Shown here in pieces: positions 9,173 through 16,434 of a DNA stretch of 64,000 bases (the first letter of the stretch is position 1; the number at the start of each line of letters is the position of its first letter). Made by a program: the position numbers and the translations under genes. The notes beneath the pieces are model-generated. The model was not told where the DNA came from. It made no database searches and saw only the letters and a program-made list of their open reading frames with translations. The stretch spans positions 1-64,000 of the forward strand of contig JACPZX010000101.1 in the NCBI GenBank assembly GCA_016195325.1. Direction: 5' to 3'. The stretch is from Acidobacteriota bacterium (GTDB lineage Bacteria > Acidobacteriota > Polarisedimenticolia > JACPZX01).

Positions 9173-10131
9173 CCCGTCATCTCCCTGCGAAGCTCGTCGG
9201 CGCTGTGGTGGATGAAGACGTCCTCCAGCGACGGGGCGTCGGCGTCGAGGCGCGTCACGGGGATCCCCGCCGCTTGAAGCGCCGACGCGATGCGCTCGCG
9301 GGCCGGCCCCTCGCGCGCGGCCACGACCCGCAGGACCGGGCCGAACGGAGCCACCTGATGCACCCCCGGAAGCCCGCGCAGCAGGATCATCGCCTCGCGC
9401 GGAGCGCGCGTCTCGAGGTTGTAGACCGCGATGTCCTTGACGCCGACGAGCTCCGCCGGCGATCCGCGCGCGATGATCCGCCCGTAGACCATGATCGCGA
9501 TCTCGTGGCAGCGCTCGGCCTCGTCCATGTAATGCGTCGACACGAGAAAGGTCGTCCCGCCGAGGGCGAGGTCCGCGACGAGATCCCAGAACTGGCGGCG
9601 CGAGAGCGGATCGACTCCCGCCGTCGGCTCGTCGAGGATCATCAGCGGCGGAGCGTGCAGGAGCGCCGCCGCGAGCGCGAGGCGCTGTTTCCATCCGCCG
9701 GAAAGCGAGCCGGCCAGCTCTCGCCGCTTCCACGCGAGCGAGGTCGCGGCGACGATCTCCTCGATCCGTCCCTTCGACCGGCCCCCGGGGACGCCGTACA
9801 CGCCGGCGAAGAACGCCAGGTTTTCCTCGACGGTGAGGTCCTCGTAGAGGGAGAACCGCTGCGTCATGTAGCCGATCCGCGCCTTCACCTTCTCGGGCTC
9901 GCGCGTCACGTCAACCCCGAGCACGGTCGCCGAGCCCGCGGTGGGAGAGAGGATGCCGCAGAGCATGCGGATCGTCGTCGACTTCCCCGAGCCGTTGGGC
10001 CCGAGGAATCCGAAGATCTGCCCGCGCCGCACCGTCAGATCGATCCCGCGCACCGCCTGCACGTGGCCGAAGCTGCGCGCGAGACCGCGCGCCTCGATGA
10101 CGACGTCGTGATCGCCGGACCCGTCGATCAT
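9169..10131 (-). CDS. ABC transporter ATP-binding protein (drug efflux type)
   Basis: A 320-residue cytoplasmic ATPase with Walker A GPNGSGKST, the Q-loop region YMTQRFSLYEDLTVEENL, signature LSGGWKQRLALAAALLH, Walker B LMILDEPTAGVD and switch histidine in STHYMDEAERC. The C-terminal extension (about residues 225-320) is typical of DrrA/CcmA-type multidrug exporters. It contains a single nucleotide-binding domain, whereas E. coli YbhF has two. It overlaps both neighbours by 4 bases, so translation is probably coupled with the HlyD subunit before it and the permease after it. Confidence 0.93.
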   Translation of the reverse strand: MIDGSGDHDVVIEARGLARSFGHVQAVRGIDLTVRRGQIFGFLGPNGSGKSTTIRMLCGILSPTAGSATVLGVDVTREPEKVKARIGYMTQRFSLYEDLTVEENLAFFAGVYGVPGGRSKGRIEEIVAATSLAWKRRELAGSLSGGWKQRLALAAALLHAPPLMILDEPTAGVDPLSRRQFWDLVADLALGGTTFLVSTHYMDEAERCHEIAIMVYGRIIARGSPAELVGVKDIAVYNLETRAPREAMILLRGLPGVHQVAPFGPVLRVVAAREGPARERIASALQAAGIPVTRLDADAPSLEDVFIHHSADELRREMTG

Positions 10132-11093
10132 GGGCCGGCCACCTCGGCCGTGACGCCCGGGTGCAGCTCGGTCCCCGCCGGATCGATCGTGACGCGAACG
10201 CGGAAGACGAGCCGCGCCCGCTCCCGCGGGGTGAGGATGGCCCTCGGCGTGAACTCCGCCTCGGCCCCCATCTCGGTGACCGTTCCCTGGAACGCGCGAT
10301 CGCCGAAGCCGTCGACCTTCGCCGGCAGCTTCGACCCGATGCGCAGGGCGGAGAGATCCTCCGGGGCGACGTAGATGTCGACGTATGGCGACGACGCGTC
10401 GCCGAGCTTGACGATCGGGCGCCCCGCGGGCACGACCTCGCCCACCTCGTAGTAGGTGTCGAGGACCACCGCGTCGGCCGGAGCCCGGAGCGTCATGCGA
10501 TCGATGCGCTGGCGCACGATCTCGAGAGCGCGCGTCGCCGCGTCGAGCTCGCCGCGGGCGGCGTCGCGCTGCTCGCGGCGCTCACCGGCCTCGAGAAGCG
10601 AAAGGGCCGCCGACGCGCGCTCCGCGTCGTGGACCGACGTCTCCTCCGAGGCGCGCGCCCGATCCACAGCGGCCTGGCTCCCCGCGCCCGCCGCGAGGAG
10701 CTTTTCCGCTCGCGCCCTCTCCATTCTCGCGAGAGCGAGGGCCGTGTCGGCGGACTCTTTCCGTGCCCGCGCCTCTCGGACGTCCTCCGTTCTGGACCCG
10801 GCGGCCATCTCCCGCACCTTCGCGCCGCGCGAGCCCACCTCCGCCTCGAGCCGTCTCGCCTCGGCCTCGAGGAGCGAGGTGTCGAGCCGCGCGACGTCGT
10901 CGCCGGCGTGGACGCGCATCCCCTCGGCCGCCCGGCGCGCCACGAGCCTCTCGGTCTCCATGGGCGCGAGCCGCGTCTCCTTCATCTCGACGGTCCCCGC
11001 GTAGGGCCCCTCCTTGAGGGCGGACACCTCCGCGCCCGGAGACGGGCCGGCGGCCCACGACAGGATGAACAGGAAGAGGAGCGTTCGCTTCAT
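10128..11093 (-). CDS. HlyD-family periplasmic adaptor (membrane fusion protein)
   Basis: This 321-residue protein has an N-terminal signal or anchor (MKRTLLFLFILSWAAGPSPG) and a split lipoyl/barrel-sandwich domain (YAGTVEMKETRLAP and APADAVVLDTYYEVGEVVPAG). Between them is a long alpha-helical hairpin of about 120 residues, followed by a beta-barrel (IGSKLPAKVDGFGDRAFQGT). It resembles YbhG/YhiI. It should bridge the inner-membrane ABC permease and the TolC-like channel. The ATG at 11093 overlaps the tetR stop (ATGA), which excludes the longer frame from 11780. Confidence 0.9.
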   Translation of the reverse strand: MKRTLLFLFILSWAAGPSPGAEVSALKEGPYAGTVEMKETRLAPMETERLVARRAAEGMRVHAGDDVARLDTSLLEAEARRLEAEVGSRGAKVREMAAGSRTEDVREARARKESADTALALARMERARAEKLLAAGAGSQAAVDRARASEETSVHDAERASAALSLLEAGERREQRDAARGELDAATRALEIVRQRIDRMTLRAPADAVVLDTYYEVGEVVPAGRPIVKLGDASSPYVDIYVAPEDLSALRIGSKLPAKVDGFGDRAFQGTVTEMGAEAEFTPRAILTPRERARLVFRVRVTIDPAGTELHPGVTAEVAGP

Positions 11094-11767
11094 CGATCCC
11101 CCTTGCGCTTCGAGGCGCGGCGCGGCGCGCGGTAGAGCCCGTCGCGCAGAAGCCGCCGGGTCTCGCCGACGACGGCGCGCCGCGTCGCCGGATTGAGCAC
11201 GTCGACCCCGTAGGCCCGCAGGACGGGTCGGAACAGATGCCAGTAGAGGAAGAGCGAGGAGCAGAGAGCCGCCTGGATCCGGGGCGGGCCGCGCCGGACG
11301 GTCCCGGAGCGCTGGCCGCGCCTCAGCAGAGCCTCGAGCCTCCGAAGGCGCGGAAGGAGGAGACGCCCCGAGATGTCCCGAAGCCGCGGGCCGTCGCGCG
11401 ACAGCTCGCGGAGCATCAGTCGCGGCATCACGTCGAACGCGGCGAGCCTCGCGTGCGCCGCGTCGATCAGCGCCTCGAGCGCGACGGGCTCCGCGCCGGC
11501 CGCGACGCCTTCGGCCCGCGCCGCAATCGTCGGATCGAACTCCGAGATGACGTCGAACAGGACGGCCGCCTTGAGCGCCTCCTTCGACCCGAAGTAGTAG
11601 TAGATCTGGCTGAGGTTCACGCCGGCGCGCGCCGCGATGTCGCGGATCGACACGTTGTCGGAGCCCCTCTCGAGCATCAGGTCCCGCGTCGAGCGCAGGA
11701 GGACCTTCCGGGGCGCCGTCGTCGCGGCGGTCCGCACCGTCCTGGTCGCAAGAGCCCGGGCCGCCAT
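11090..11767 (-). CDS. TetR-family transcriptional regulator of the efflux operon
   Basis: A 225-residue TetR/AcrR regulator with an N-terminal helix-turn-helix (LRSTRDLMLERGSDNVSIRDIAARAGVNLSQIYYYFGSK split over residues about 25-62) and a C-terminal ligand-binding domain of the CecR/YbiH-like type. As first gene of the tetR-hlyD-ATPase-permease-tolC operon it most likely represses its own transcription and is released by a transported compound. A sigma70-type promoter and a perfect palindrome lie directly upstream. The ATG at 11767 is preceded by GAGGAGG at 11772-11778, which overlaps the palindrome. Confidence 0.92.
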   Translation of the reverse strand: MAARALATRTVRTAATTAPRKVLLRSTRDLMLERGSDNVSIRDIAARAGVNLSQIYYYFGSKEALKAAVLFDVISEFDPTIAARAEGVAAGAEPVALEALIDAAHARLAAFDVMPRLMLRELSRDGPRLRDISGRLLLPRLRRLEALLRRGQRSGTVRRGPPRIQAALCSSLFLYWHLFRPVLRAYGVDVLNPATRRAVVGETRRLLRDGLYRAPRRASKRKGDR

Positions 11768-11776
11768 GCAGCCTCC

Positions 11777-11792
11777 TCAATCGAACGATTGA
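11777..11792. promoter_or_regulatory. Palindromic operator TCAATCG-AA-CGATTGA
   Basis: A perfect inverted repeat of 7-base arms and 2-base centre lies immediately downstream of the -10 element and overlaps both the expected transcription start and the Shine-Dalgarno of tetR. Position and symmetry are those of a TetR autorepression site. A third copy of the half-site motif (GATTGA) continues to about 11796. Confidence 0.7.
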
Positions 11793-11795
11793 TTG

Positions 11796-11824
11796 ATTCT
11801 ACCGGCGCGCCGAGGCGGGGTCAA
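11796..11824 (-). promoter_or_regulatory. Sigma70-type promoter of the efflux operon
   Basis: Minus-strand TTGACC (11824-11819), a 17-base spacer and TAGAAT (11801-11796) match the consensus at 5/6 in each box. The predicted start falls inside the palindrome at 11777-11792. Confidence 0.75.
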
Positions 11825-11846
11825 GCGGAATCGGGGGCCTGCCGGA

Positions 11847-12380
11847 CTACTCGGCGAGGAGGGACGCCAGGGCCTTTTCGAACGCGAGCGCCTCGTCGCT
11901 CCCCTCCCGGGTCTCGCCCGCGTGCCGGAGGCGCAGCCGCCCCAGCCGGTCCACGAGATAGATGGACGGCCAGACCTCGTTGCGGAGCGCGTCCCACATC
12001 CTGAAGTCGTTGTCGAGAACGACCGGGTAGGAGACGCCGAGCCGCTTCACCTCGGCGCGGACGTTGGCCGGGACCCTTTCCCGAGCGAACTCGGGCGCGT
12101 GCACGCCGACGATCGTCAGCCCGCGATCTCGGAACCGCCGGTCAAGCGACGCCACCCACGGCAGCGATCTCACGCAGTTGATTCACCCGAAGGTCCAGAC
12201 GTCGAGAAGGACGACCTTTCCCCTGAGGTCCGACATCCGCAGGGGCGACGCGTTGATCCACGCCTCCGGGCTGGATGTCGGGAACTCCGGAGCCGGACGG
12301 AACGAGGAGGGATCGGCCGTCGCCGCGGCGAGCGCGAGGGCGGCGACGGACAGGGCCAGCCGATGGGATCCCGATATCAA
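11847..12380 (-). CDS. Selenoprotein 1: TlpA-like thioredoxin with U-I-N-C active site
   Basis: Read through TGA at 12185-12183, one frame of 177 residues runs from a TTG start (GGAGGTG 6 bases upstream) to the stop at 11847. It has a signal peptide (HRLALSVAALALAAATA) and a redoxin domain. The sequence before the TGA is LRGKVVLLDVWTFG and after it INCVRSLPWVASLDRRF, then IVGVHAPEFA and SYPVVLDNDF. In relatives the motif is W-T-Y-T-C-I-N-C, so the TGA (residue 66) sits at the first catalytic cysteine and the resolving cysteine is C69. A SECIS-like hairpin follows. It probably acts as an extracytoplasmic thiol-disulfide or peroxide-linked reductase. TAGAAT at 12411-12406 is a likely -10. The alternative, a Cys codon with a sequence error, is unlikely given two more cases at 25466 and 27075. 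Confidence 0.88.
12150..12166 (-). promoter_or_regulatory. Candidate bacterial SECIS element of selenoprotein 1
   Basis: From +20 to +36 counted from the U of UGA, CGCTGCC pairs with GGTGGCG. One fold has arms TGCC/GGCG and a 6-base apical loop GTGGGT with the guanines expected in bacterial SECIS loops. Loop distance falls in the known range. The fold includes wobble pairs, so it is the weakest of the three. Confidence 0.6.
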
Positions 12381-12405
12381 GTCGCACCTCCGCGGGTTCG
12401 CGGCT

Positions 12406-12411
12406 ATTCTA
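12406..12411 (-). promoter_or_regulatory. Putative -10 element TAGAAT of selenoprotein 1
   Basis: Minus-strand TAGAAT ends 25 bases before the TTG start, in the short divergent region shared with the DedA gene. No clear -35 is visible. Confidence 0.35.
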
Positions 12412-12413
12412 CG

Positions 12414-13019
12414 GTGTCGGGCGCCCGCCCGGCCAGGGAGCCATCACTGGAACAGTTCCTCACCAACTGGGGTCTCATCGCCGTCTTCGCCGCGGCGATC
12501 GTCGAGGGGGACGTGTCGCTCGTCCTCGCGGGGTTCGTGGCCCGCATGGGATTCACGACGCTTCCGGCGACGGTCCTCATCGCCGCACTGGGCCTGCTGA
12601 TCACGGACACCTTCTGGTTCGGCCTGGGTCGGTGGCGGTCCGGGTGGGTCCGCGGGACGAGGCTCTACGCCCGGGCGGAGCCGACGGTCCGCGCGGTCGC
12701 CGAGAGGCTCGGGCCGAGACAGATCATCCTCTCCCGCTTCGTGTACGGGACGAGGCTGCCGACGATGTTCTTCTGGGGTGTGCTCGGGCTATCCTTCACG
12801 CGGTTCTTCCTGCTGGACGTGTTCGGATGCCTCCTCTGGTCAACCCTCCTCGCCGGGGCCGGATTCGCCCTGAGCGAGAGCGCCTCCGCCCTGGTCGGCG
12901 AGGTGAAGAGAGTGGAGATATGGCTGCTGACCGCCTTGATTGCCGGAGTCCTCGTCCTCCTCGTCATGCGCCTCATCGCGCGACGGCGGCGCGTTTCGTC
13001 TCCGCAGCCCTCACCCTGA
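12414..13019 (+). CDS. DedA-family (SNARE-associated type) membrane protein
   Basis: About 200 residues with the DedA layout: an amphipathic re-entrant start (LEQFLTNWGLIAVFAAAIVEGD), membrane helices, and the conserved stretch RFVYGTRLPTMFFWGVLGLS followed by FLLDVFGCLLWSTLLAGAGF. DedA proteins are lipid-carrier or phospholipid translocases of the inner membrane. GTG at 12414 gives 201 residues. A CTG at 12447, preceded by AGGGAG (12435-12440), gives a start that fits family N-termini better, so the true start is uncertain. It is the first gene of a putative dedA-virJ-mprF-acvB operon, which fits a role in phospholipid movement. Confidence 0.82.
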   Translation: MSGARPAREPSLEQFLTNWGLIAVFAAAIVEGDVSLVLAGFVARMGFTTLPATVLIAALGLLITDTFWFGLGRWRSGWVRGTRLYARAEPTVRAVAERLGPRQIILSRFVYGTRLPTMFFWGVLGLSFTRFFLLDVFGCLLWSTLLAGAGFALSESASALVGEVKRVEIWLLTALIAGVLVLLVMRLIARRRRVSSPQPSP

Positions 13020-13798
13020 CGCTCGGCCTCCCCCTCGCCGGCGCCGCCGGCCGAACCCCCGCGAACGCCGTCGTCAGGACGAGCCGCGGAGAGTTCAATC
13101 TCCTCGTCTACGCCCCGCGCGTCGAGACGGCGGCCACGACCGCTCCCGTCCCGGCGGACGACAAACCGCTCGTCCTCCTCGTCTCGGGCGAGGGGGGGTG
13201 GCGCAAGTTCGACGTGCTCGTGGCCGGATTCCTGAGCGACGCCGGCTACTGGGTCGGCGGCATCGACGCGATGAAGTACTTCTGGGAGGCGCAGGACGAT
13301 CGCCAGGCGCTCGCGGCGGACGTCCGCGCGTACGTGGACACCCTCGCCGCCGCGGCGGGGCGAAGGCCCGGAGCCCCGGTCGTCCTCGCCGGCTTTTCGT
13401 TTGGCGCCGATCTCGCCCCCTGGGTCGCCGGGGCCGGGGGATGGAACGACCGGGTCCTCGGCATGATTCTCATGGGTCCGGACGCGACCGGGAGCCTCCA
13501 GTTCCGCATCCTCGAGATCATGGGGTTCGAGCCGAAGGAGCACATCTTTTCGGTGGCCGACGCGCTCGCGACCGCCCGCGGCGTCCCCGTCCTCTTCCTG
13601 CACGGCGAGAAGGACACCGATTCCGCCGCGCCGAGCCTCGTCGCCGGCGCCGGCGAGCCCAAGAGAATCGTCATCGTTCCGGGCGCGGACCACCACTTCT
13701 CCGGGAAGGAGGACGCGCTTCACGCCGAGATTCTCGGCGCCCTCGACTGGATTCGCGCGCAGAGGGGCGCGGCGGCGGGAGCGGCGAAGGAGAGATGA
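12920..13798 (+). CDS. VirJ-like alpha/beta hydrolase
   Basis: A probable periplasmic protein of up to 292 residues with a signal peptide-like region (ARFVSAALTLTLGLPLAGAAG). A single VirJ domain follows: LLVSGEGGWRKFD, IDAMKYFWEAQDDRQALAAD, nucleophile motif AGFSFGADLAPW and a C-terminal ADHHFSGKED histidine region. VirJ and the C-terminal half of AcvB are related hydrolases; AcvB in Agrobacterium and Rhizobium hydrolyses lysyl-phosphatidylglycerol. Start is unsure: ATG 12920 overlaps the dedA end by 100 bases and no other ATG, GTG or TTG precedes the signal sequence; CTG at 13015 overlapping the dedA stop is another option. The stop overlaps the mprF start (ATGA). Confidence 0.8.
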   Translation: MAADRLDCRSPRPPRHAPHRATAARFVSAALTLTLGLPLAGAAGRTPANAVVRTSRGEFNLLVYAPRVETAATTAPVPADDKPLVLLVSGEGGWRKFDVLVAGFLSDAGYWVGGIDAMKYFWEAQDDRQALAADVRAYVDTLAAAAGRRPGAPVVLAGFSFGADLAPWVAGAGGWNDRVLGMILMGPDATGSLQFRILEIMGFEPKEHIFSVADALATARGVPVLFLHGEKDTDSAAPSLVAGAGEPKRIVIVPGADHHFSGKEDALHAEILGALDWIRAQRGAAAGAAKER

Positions 13799-16434
13799 GC
13801 GGTCCCGCCATCGAGGAGCGCCCGGAGATCCGGGACGCGGCAGATCCCGGGGAGCCCGCGTCCGACGGGACGGGGTCGCAGCGTTTCTTTCTCGCGGCCT
13901 TCCTCACCCGCCTGGCCCCGTTCTGGCCGTGGGTCATCCTCGGCGGCCTCTCGTGGCTCGGCTGGCAGGAGCTGCGGGACATCGATCTCGCGACCGTCCG
14001 TTCCCTCGTCCGCGACACCGACCCGAACCTGCTCGTCGTCATCCTCGGGGTGACCGCGATCAACCTCGCCCTGTGCGGTCTCTACGACGTCGTCGCCCTG
14101 GGCCCGCGGCGCTTCGCGCCGAAGCTCGCGGCCCGATGGAGCGTCGGGGTCGTGAGCTTCGCCTGGAGCAATTTCCTGACGGTCGGCCCCCTCGCCGGCC
14201 CCGCCCTGCGTCTCTGGCTCTACCGGCCGATGAACGTCGACGGCGCCCGCGCGCGGTCGGCGCTGGCGATCATCCTCCTGAGCTTTTCCCTGGTGCTCCT
14301 GGCCCTCTCCGCCGCGGTCAGCGTCCCCCTCCCCTCCGCATACGACACGCCCATCGCCCGCGCGGCCCTCGCGGTCCCCGCGCTCGGGCTCGCCGCTGGG
14401 GCGCTCGCCGGGGCGAGGAAGATCAAGATCGTCCCCGAGGCCATCCGCCGATGGGACGGAAGCCCCCTCGCGATGACGATCGTCGCCGCCGTCGACTGGC
14501 TCCTCGCGTGGCTCGTCTTTCACCTGACGATGACGGGGATGCTCCGCGACGTGGACGTGAAGGAATCGCTCTCGGCCTTCTTCCTCGGGCAGCTCATCGG
14601 CCTTGTGACGTTCATCCCCGGCGGCCTCGGCTCGGCCGACTTGTACTGGACCGTCTCCCTGACCGCGGCGAGCGGGTCGCGGGATCACGTCGTCGCGGCG
14701 CTGATCCTCTACCGCGTCCTCTTCTACGTCATCCCGTGGGCCATCGCGACGCTCGTCCTCGTCGGGCGCCTCGTGCGGACCGGCAAGCGCACCGGGGCCT
14801 TCATCCGGACCGCCATGGCCTCGTACACGTTTCTCTGCGGGGCGGTGCTCCTGGCCAGCGCGGCCACCCCGGCGCTGGCCGCCCGCGCGCACCTCCTCAC
14901 CAAGAGCGTCCCGCTCGCACTCATCGACATCTCGTACGGCCTGTCGATCGTCCTCGGATTCCTGCTCCTCGTGATCTCGCGCGGCCTGGCCCGCGGCTAC
15001 CGATCCAGCCACAAGCTCGCGCTGGCGCTCTTCCTCGCCGGAAGCTTCACGACGTTCCTGAAAGGGCTGGACTTCGAGGAGGCGCTCTTCTCGCTCTCCG
15101 CCGCCGCCTTCCTGCTCATCTTCCAGCAGTCGTTCGTGAAGACGGGACGGCTGCGCCCGCCGGTGGAGTTCATCGTCTCGGTGGGCCTCTTCGCCGTCGT
15201 CTTCTTCGGCGCGATCGGGTACGGCTCGCTCTCCGACCTGCCGAACTCGGCGCCGCCGCTCCGGCGCCTCGAGTACCTCCCCTACGAGCACCGGTTCCTC
15301 AAGGGGCTCTTCGTCCTCTCCTCGATCGCGGCGATCGTCACGCTTCACTTCACGCTGAGGGCGCGCCCGCACGATCGGATGCCGGCCGATCCGGAGATCG
15401 ACGAGGCGCTGCGCCGCGCGAGGAGCTACGGGCGCGGCACCAACCCCCTGATGGTCGCCGGGGGGGACAAGGCGATCTTCTCCGCGCCGGCGGCGGGAGG
15501 CGACGGCGGCGAGGGGGAGGGATTCATCGCCTACCGCACCTCGGGGAAGTTCGTCGTCGGCTACTCCGACCCCGTCTGCCCGCCGGGGAAGGAGCGCGAG
15601 ATCCTCTCCGCGTTCCTGGATCACGCGTCGGCCTCCGATCGCGACGCGATCCTCTATCAGATATCCGCCGCGTTCCTTCCCGTGGCCCACGACTTCGGCT
15701 TCAGCTTCTTCAAGCTCGGCGAGGAGGCGATCGTCGACCTTCACCGGTTCGATCTGAAAGGAAACAAGGCGAAGACGTGGCGCAGCGCCGTCAACGGCGC
15801 CGAGAGGGCGGGGGCGCGGTTCGAGATCCTCGAGGGAGAGGCGCTGCTGAAGGTGATGCCCGAGCTGCGCGAGGTCTCCGACGACTGGCTCGCGCACAAG
15901 CACATCGTCGAGAAGCGGTTCTCGGTCGGGCGGTTCGACGCGCAGTACCTCCGCCGGTTCCCGTGCGCGGTCGTCCGGAACGCCGCGGGCCGGATCGAGG
16001 CGTTCGCGAACATCCTCGAGGGTCCCGCAGGGGGAGAGATCTCCGTGGACCTGATGCGCTACCGCGCCCAGGAGGAGGCGGGCGCCGACGCGCTGCCCAA
16101 CGTGATGGACTACCTTTTCATCCGGCTCATCCTCCTCGGCAAGGAGCGCGGCTACTCCCGCTTCAACCTCGGGATGGCGCCTCTCGCCGCCGTGGGCGAG
16201 GAGCGGTGGGCCCGGCCGTTCGAGAGGCTGGCCCATTTCTTCTTCCGCCACGGAGAGCACTGGTACAACTACCAGGGGCTGAGGCGCTACAAGGAAAAAT
16301 TCGATCCGGTGTGGGAGCCCCGCTACATGGCCTACCCCCGCCCGTGGGACTGGCCGCTCGCCACGACCAGCACCGCGGTCCTCATCGCAGGGGGCTGGCG
16401 AGCGCTTCTCTTTCCCCGAGGTGACAGCGAATGA
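13795..16434 (+). CDS. mprF: Bifunctional lysylphosphatidylglycerol synthetase/flippase
   Basis: This 879-residue inner-membrane protein has an N-terminal flippase of about 14 predicted membrane segments (residues about 35-540). It includes the family motif SAFFLGQLIGLVTFIPGGLG followed by SADLYWTVSL. A cytoplasmic DUF2156/GNAT-like aminoacyltransferase domain follows (about 540-870; FVVGYSDPVCPPGKE, DFGFSFFKLGEEAIVDL, NLGMAPLAAVGEERW). MprF transfers lysine (or alanine) from aminoacyl-tRNA to phosphatidylglycerol and flips the product, lowering surface charge against cationic peptides. It overlaps the virJ-like gene before it and the acvB gene after it by 4 bases each. The same lpiA-acvB pairing is known in Agrobacterium and Rhizobium. 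Confidence 0.95.
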   Translation: MSGPAIEERPEIRDAADPGEPASDGTGSQRFFLAAFLTRLAPFWPWVILGGLSWLGWQELRDIDLATVRSLVRDTDPNLLVVILGVTAINLALCGLYDVVALGPRRFAPKLAARWSVGVVSFAWSNFLTVGPLAGPALRLWLYRPMNVDGARARSALAIILLSFSLVLLALSAAVSVPLPSAYDTPIARAALAVPALGLAAGALAGARKIKIVPEAIRRWDGSPLAMTIVAAVDWLLAWLVFHLTMTGMLRDVDVKESLSAFFLGQLIGLVTFIPGGLGSADLYWTVSLTAASGSRDHVVAALILYRVLFYVIPWAIATLVLVGRLVRTGKRTGAFIRTAMASYTFLCGAVLLASAATPALAARAHLLTKSVPLALIDISYGLSIVLGFLLLVISRGLARGYRSSHKLALALFLAGSFTTFLKGLDFEEALFSLSAAAFLLIFQQSFVKTGRLRPPVEFIVSVGLFAVVFFGAIGYGSLSDLPNSAPPLRRLEYLPYEHRFLKGLFVLSSIAAIVTLHFTLRARPHDRMPADPEIDEALRRARSYGRGTNPLMVAGGDKAIFSAPAAGGDGGEGEGFIAYRTSGKFVVGYSDPVCPPGKEREILSAFLDHASASDRDAILYQISAAFLPVAHDFGFSFFKLGEEAIVDLHRFDLKGNKAKTWRSAVNGAERAGARFEILEGEALLKVMPELREVSDDWLAHKHIVEKRFSVGRFDAQYLRRFPCAVVRNAAGRIEAFANILEGPAGGEISVDLMRYRAQEEAGADALPNVMDYLFIRLILLGKERGYSRFNLGMAPLAAVGEERWARPFERLAHFFFRHGEHWYNYQGLRRYKEKFDPVWEPRYMAYPRPWDWPLATTSTAVLIAGGWRALLFPRGDSE

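Noticed and set aside
12275-13798. A single 507-codon + strand gene
   Set aside because: Its first part is in the wrong frame relative to the clear DedA sequence; DedA and VirJ-like proteins are in different frames.
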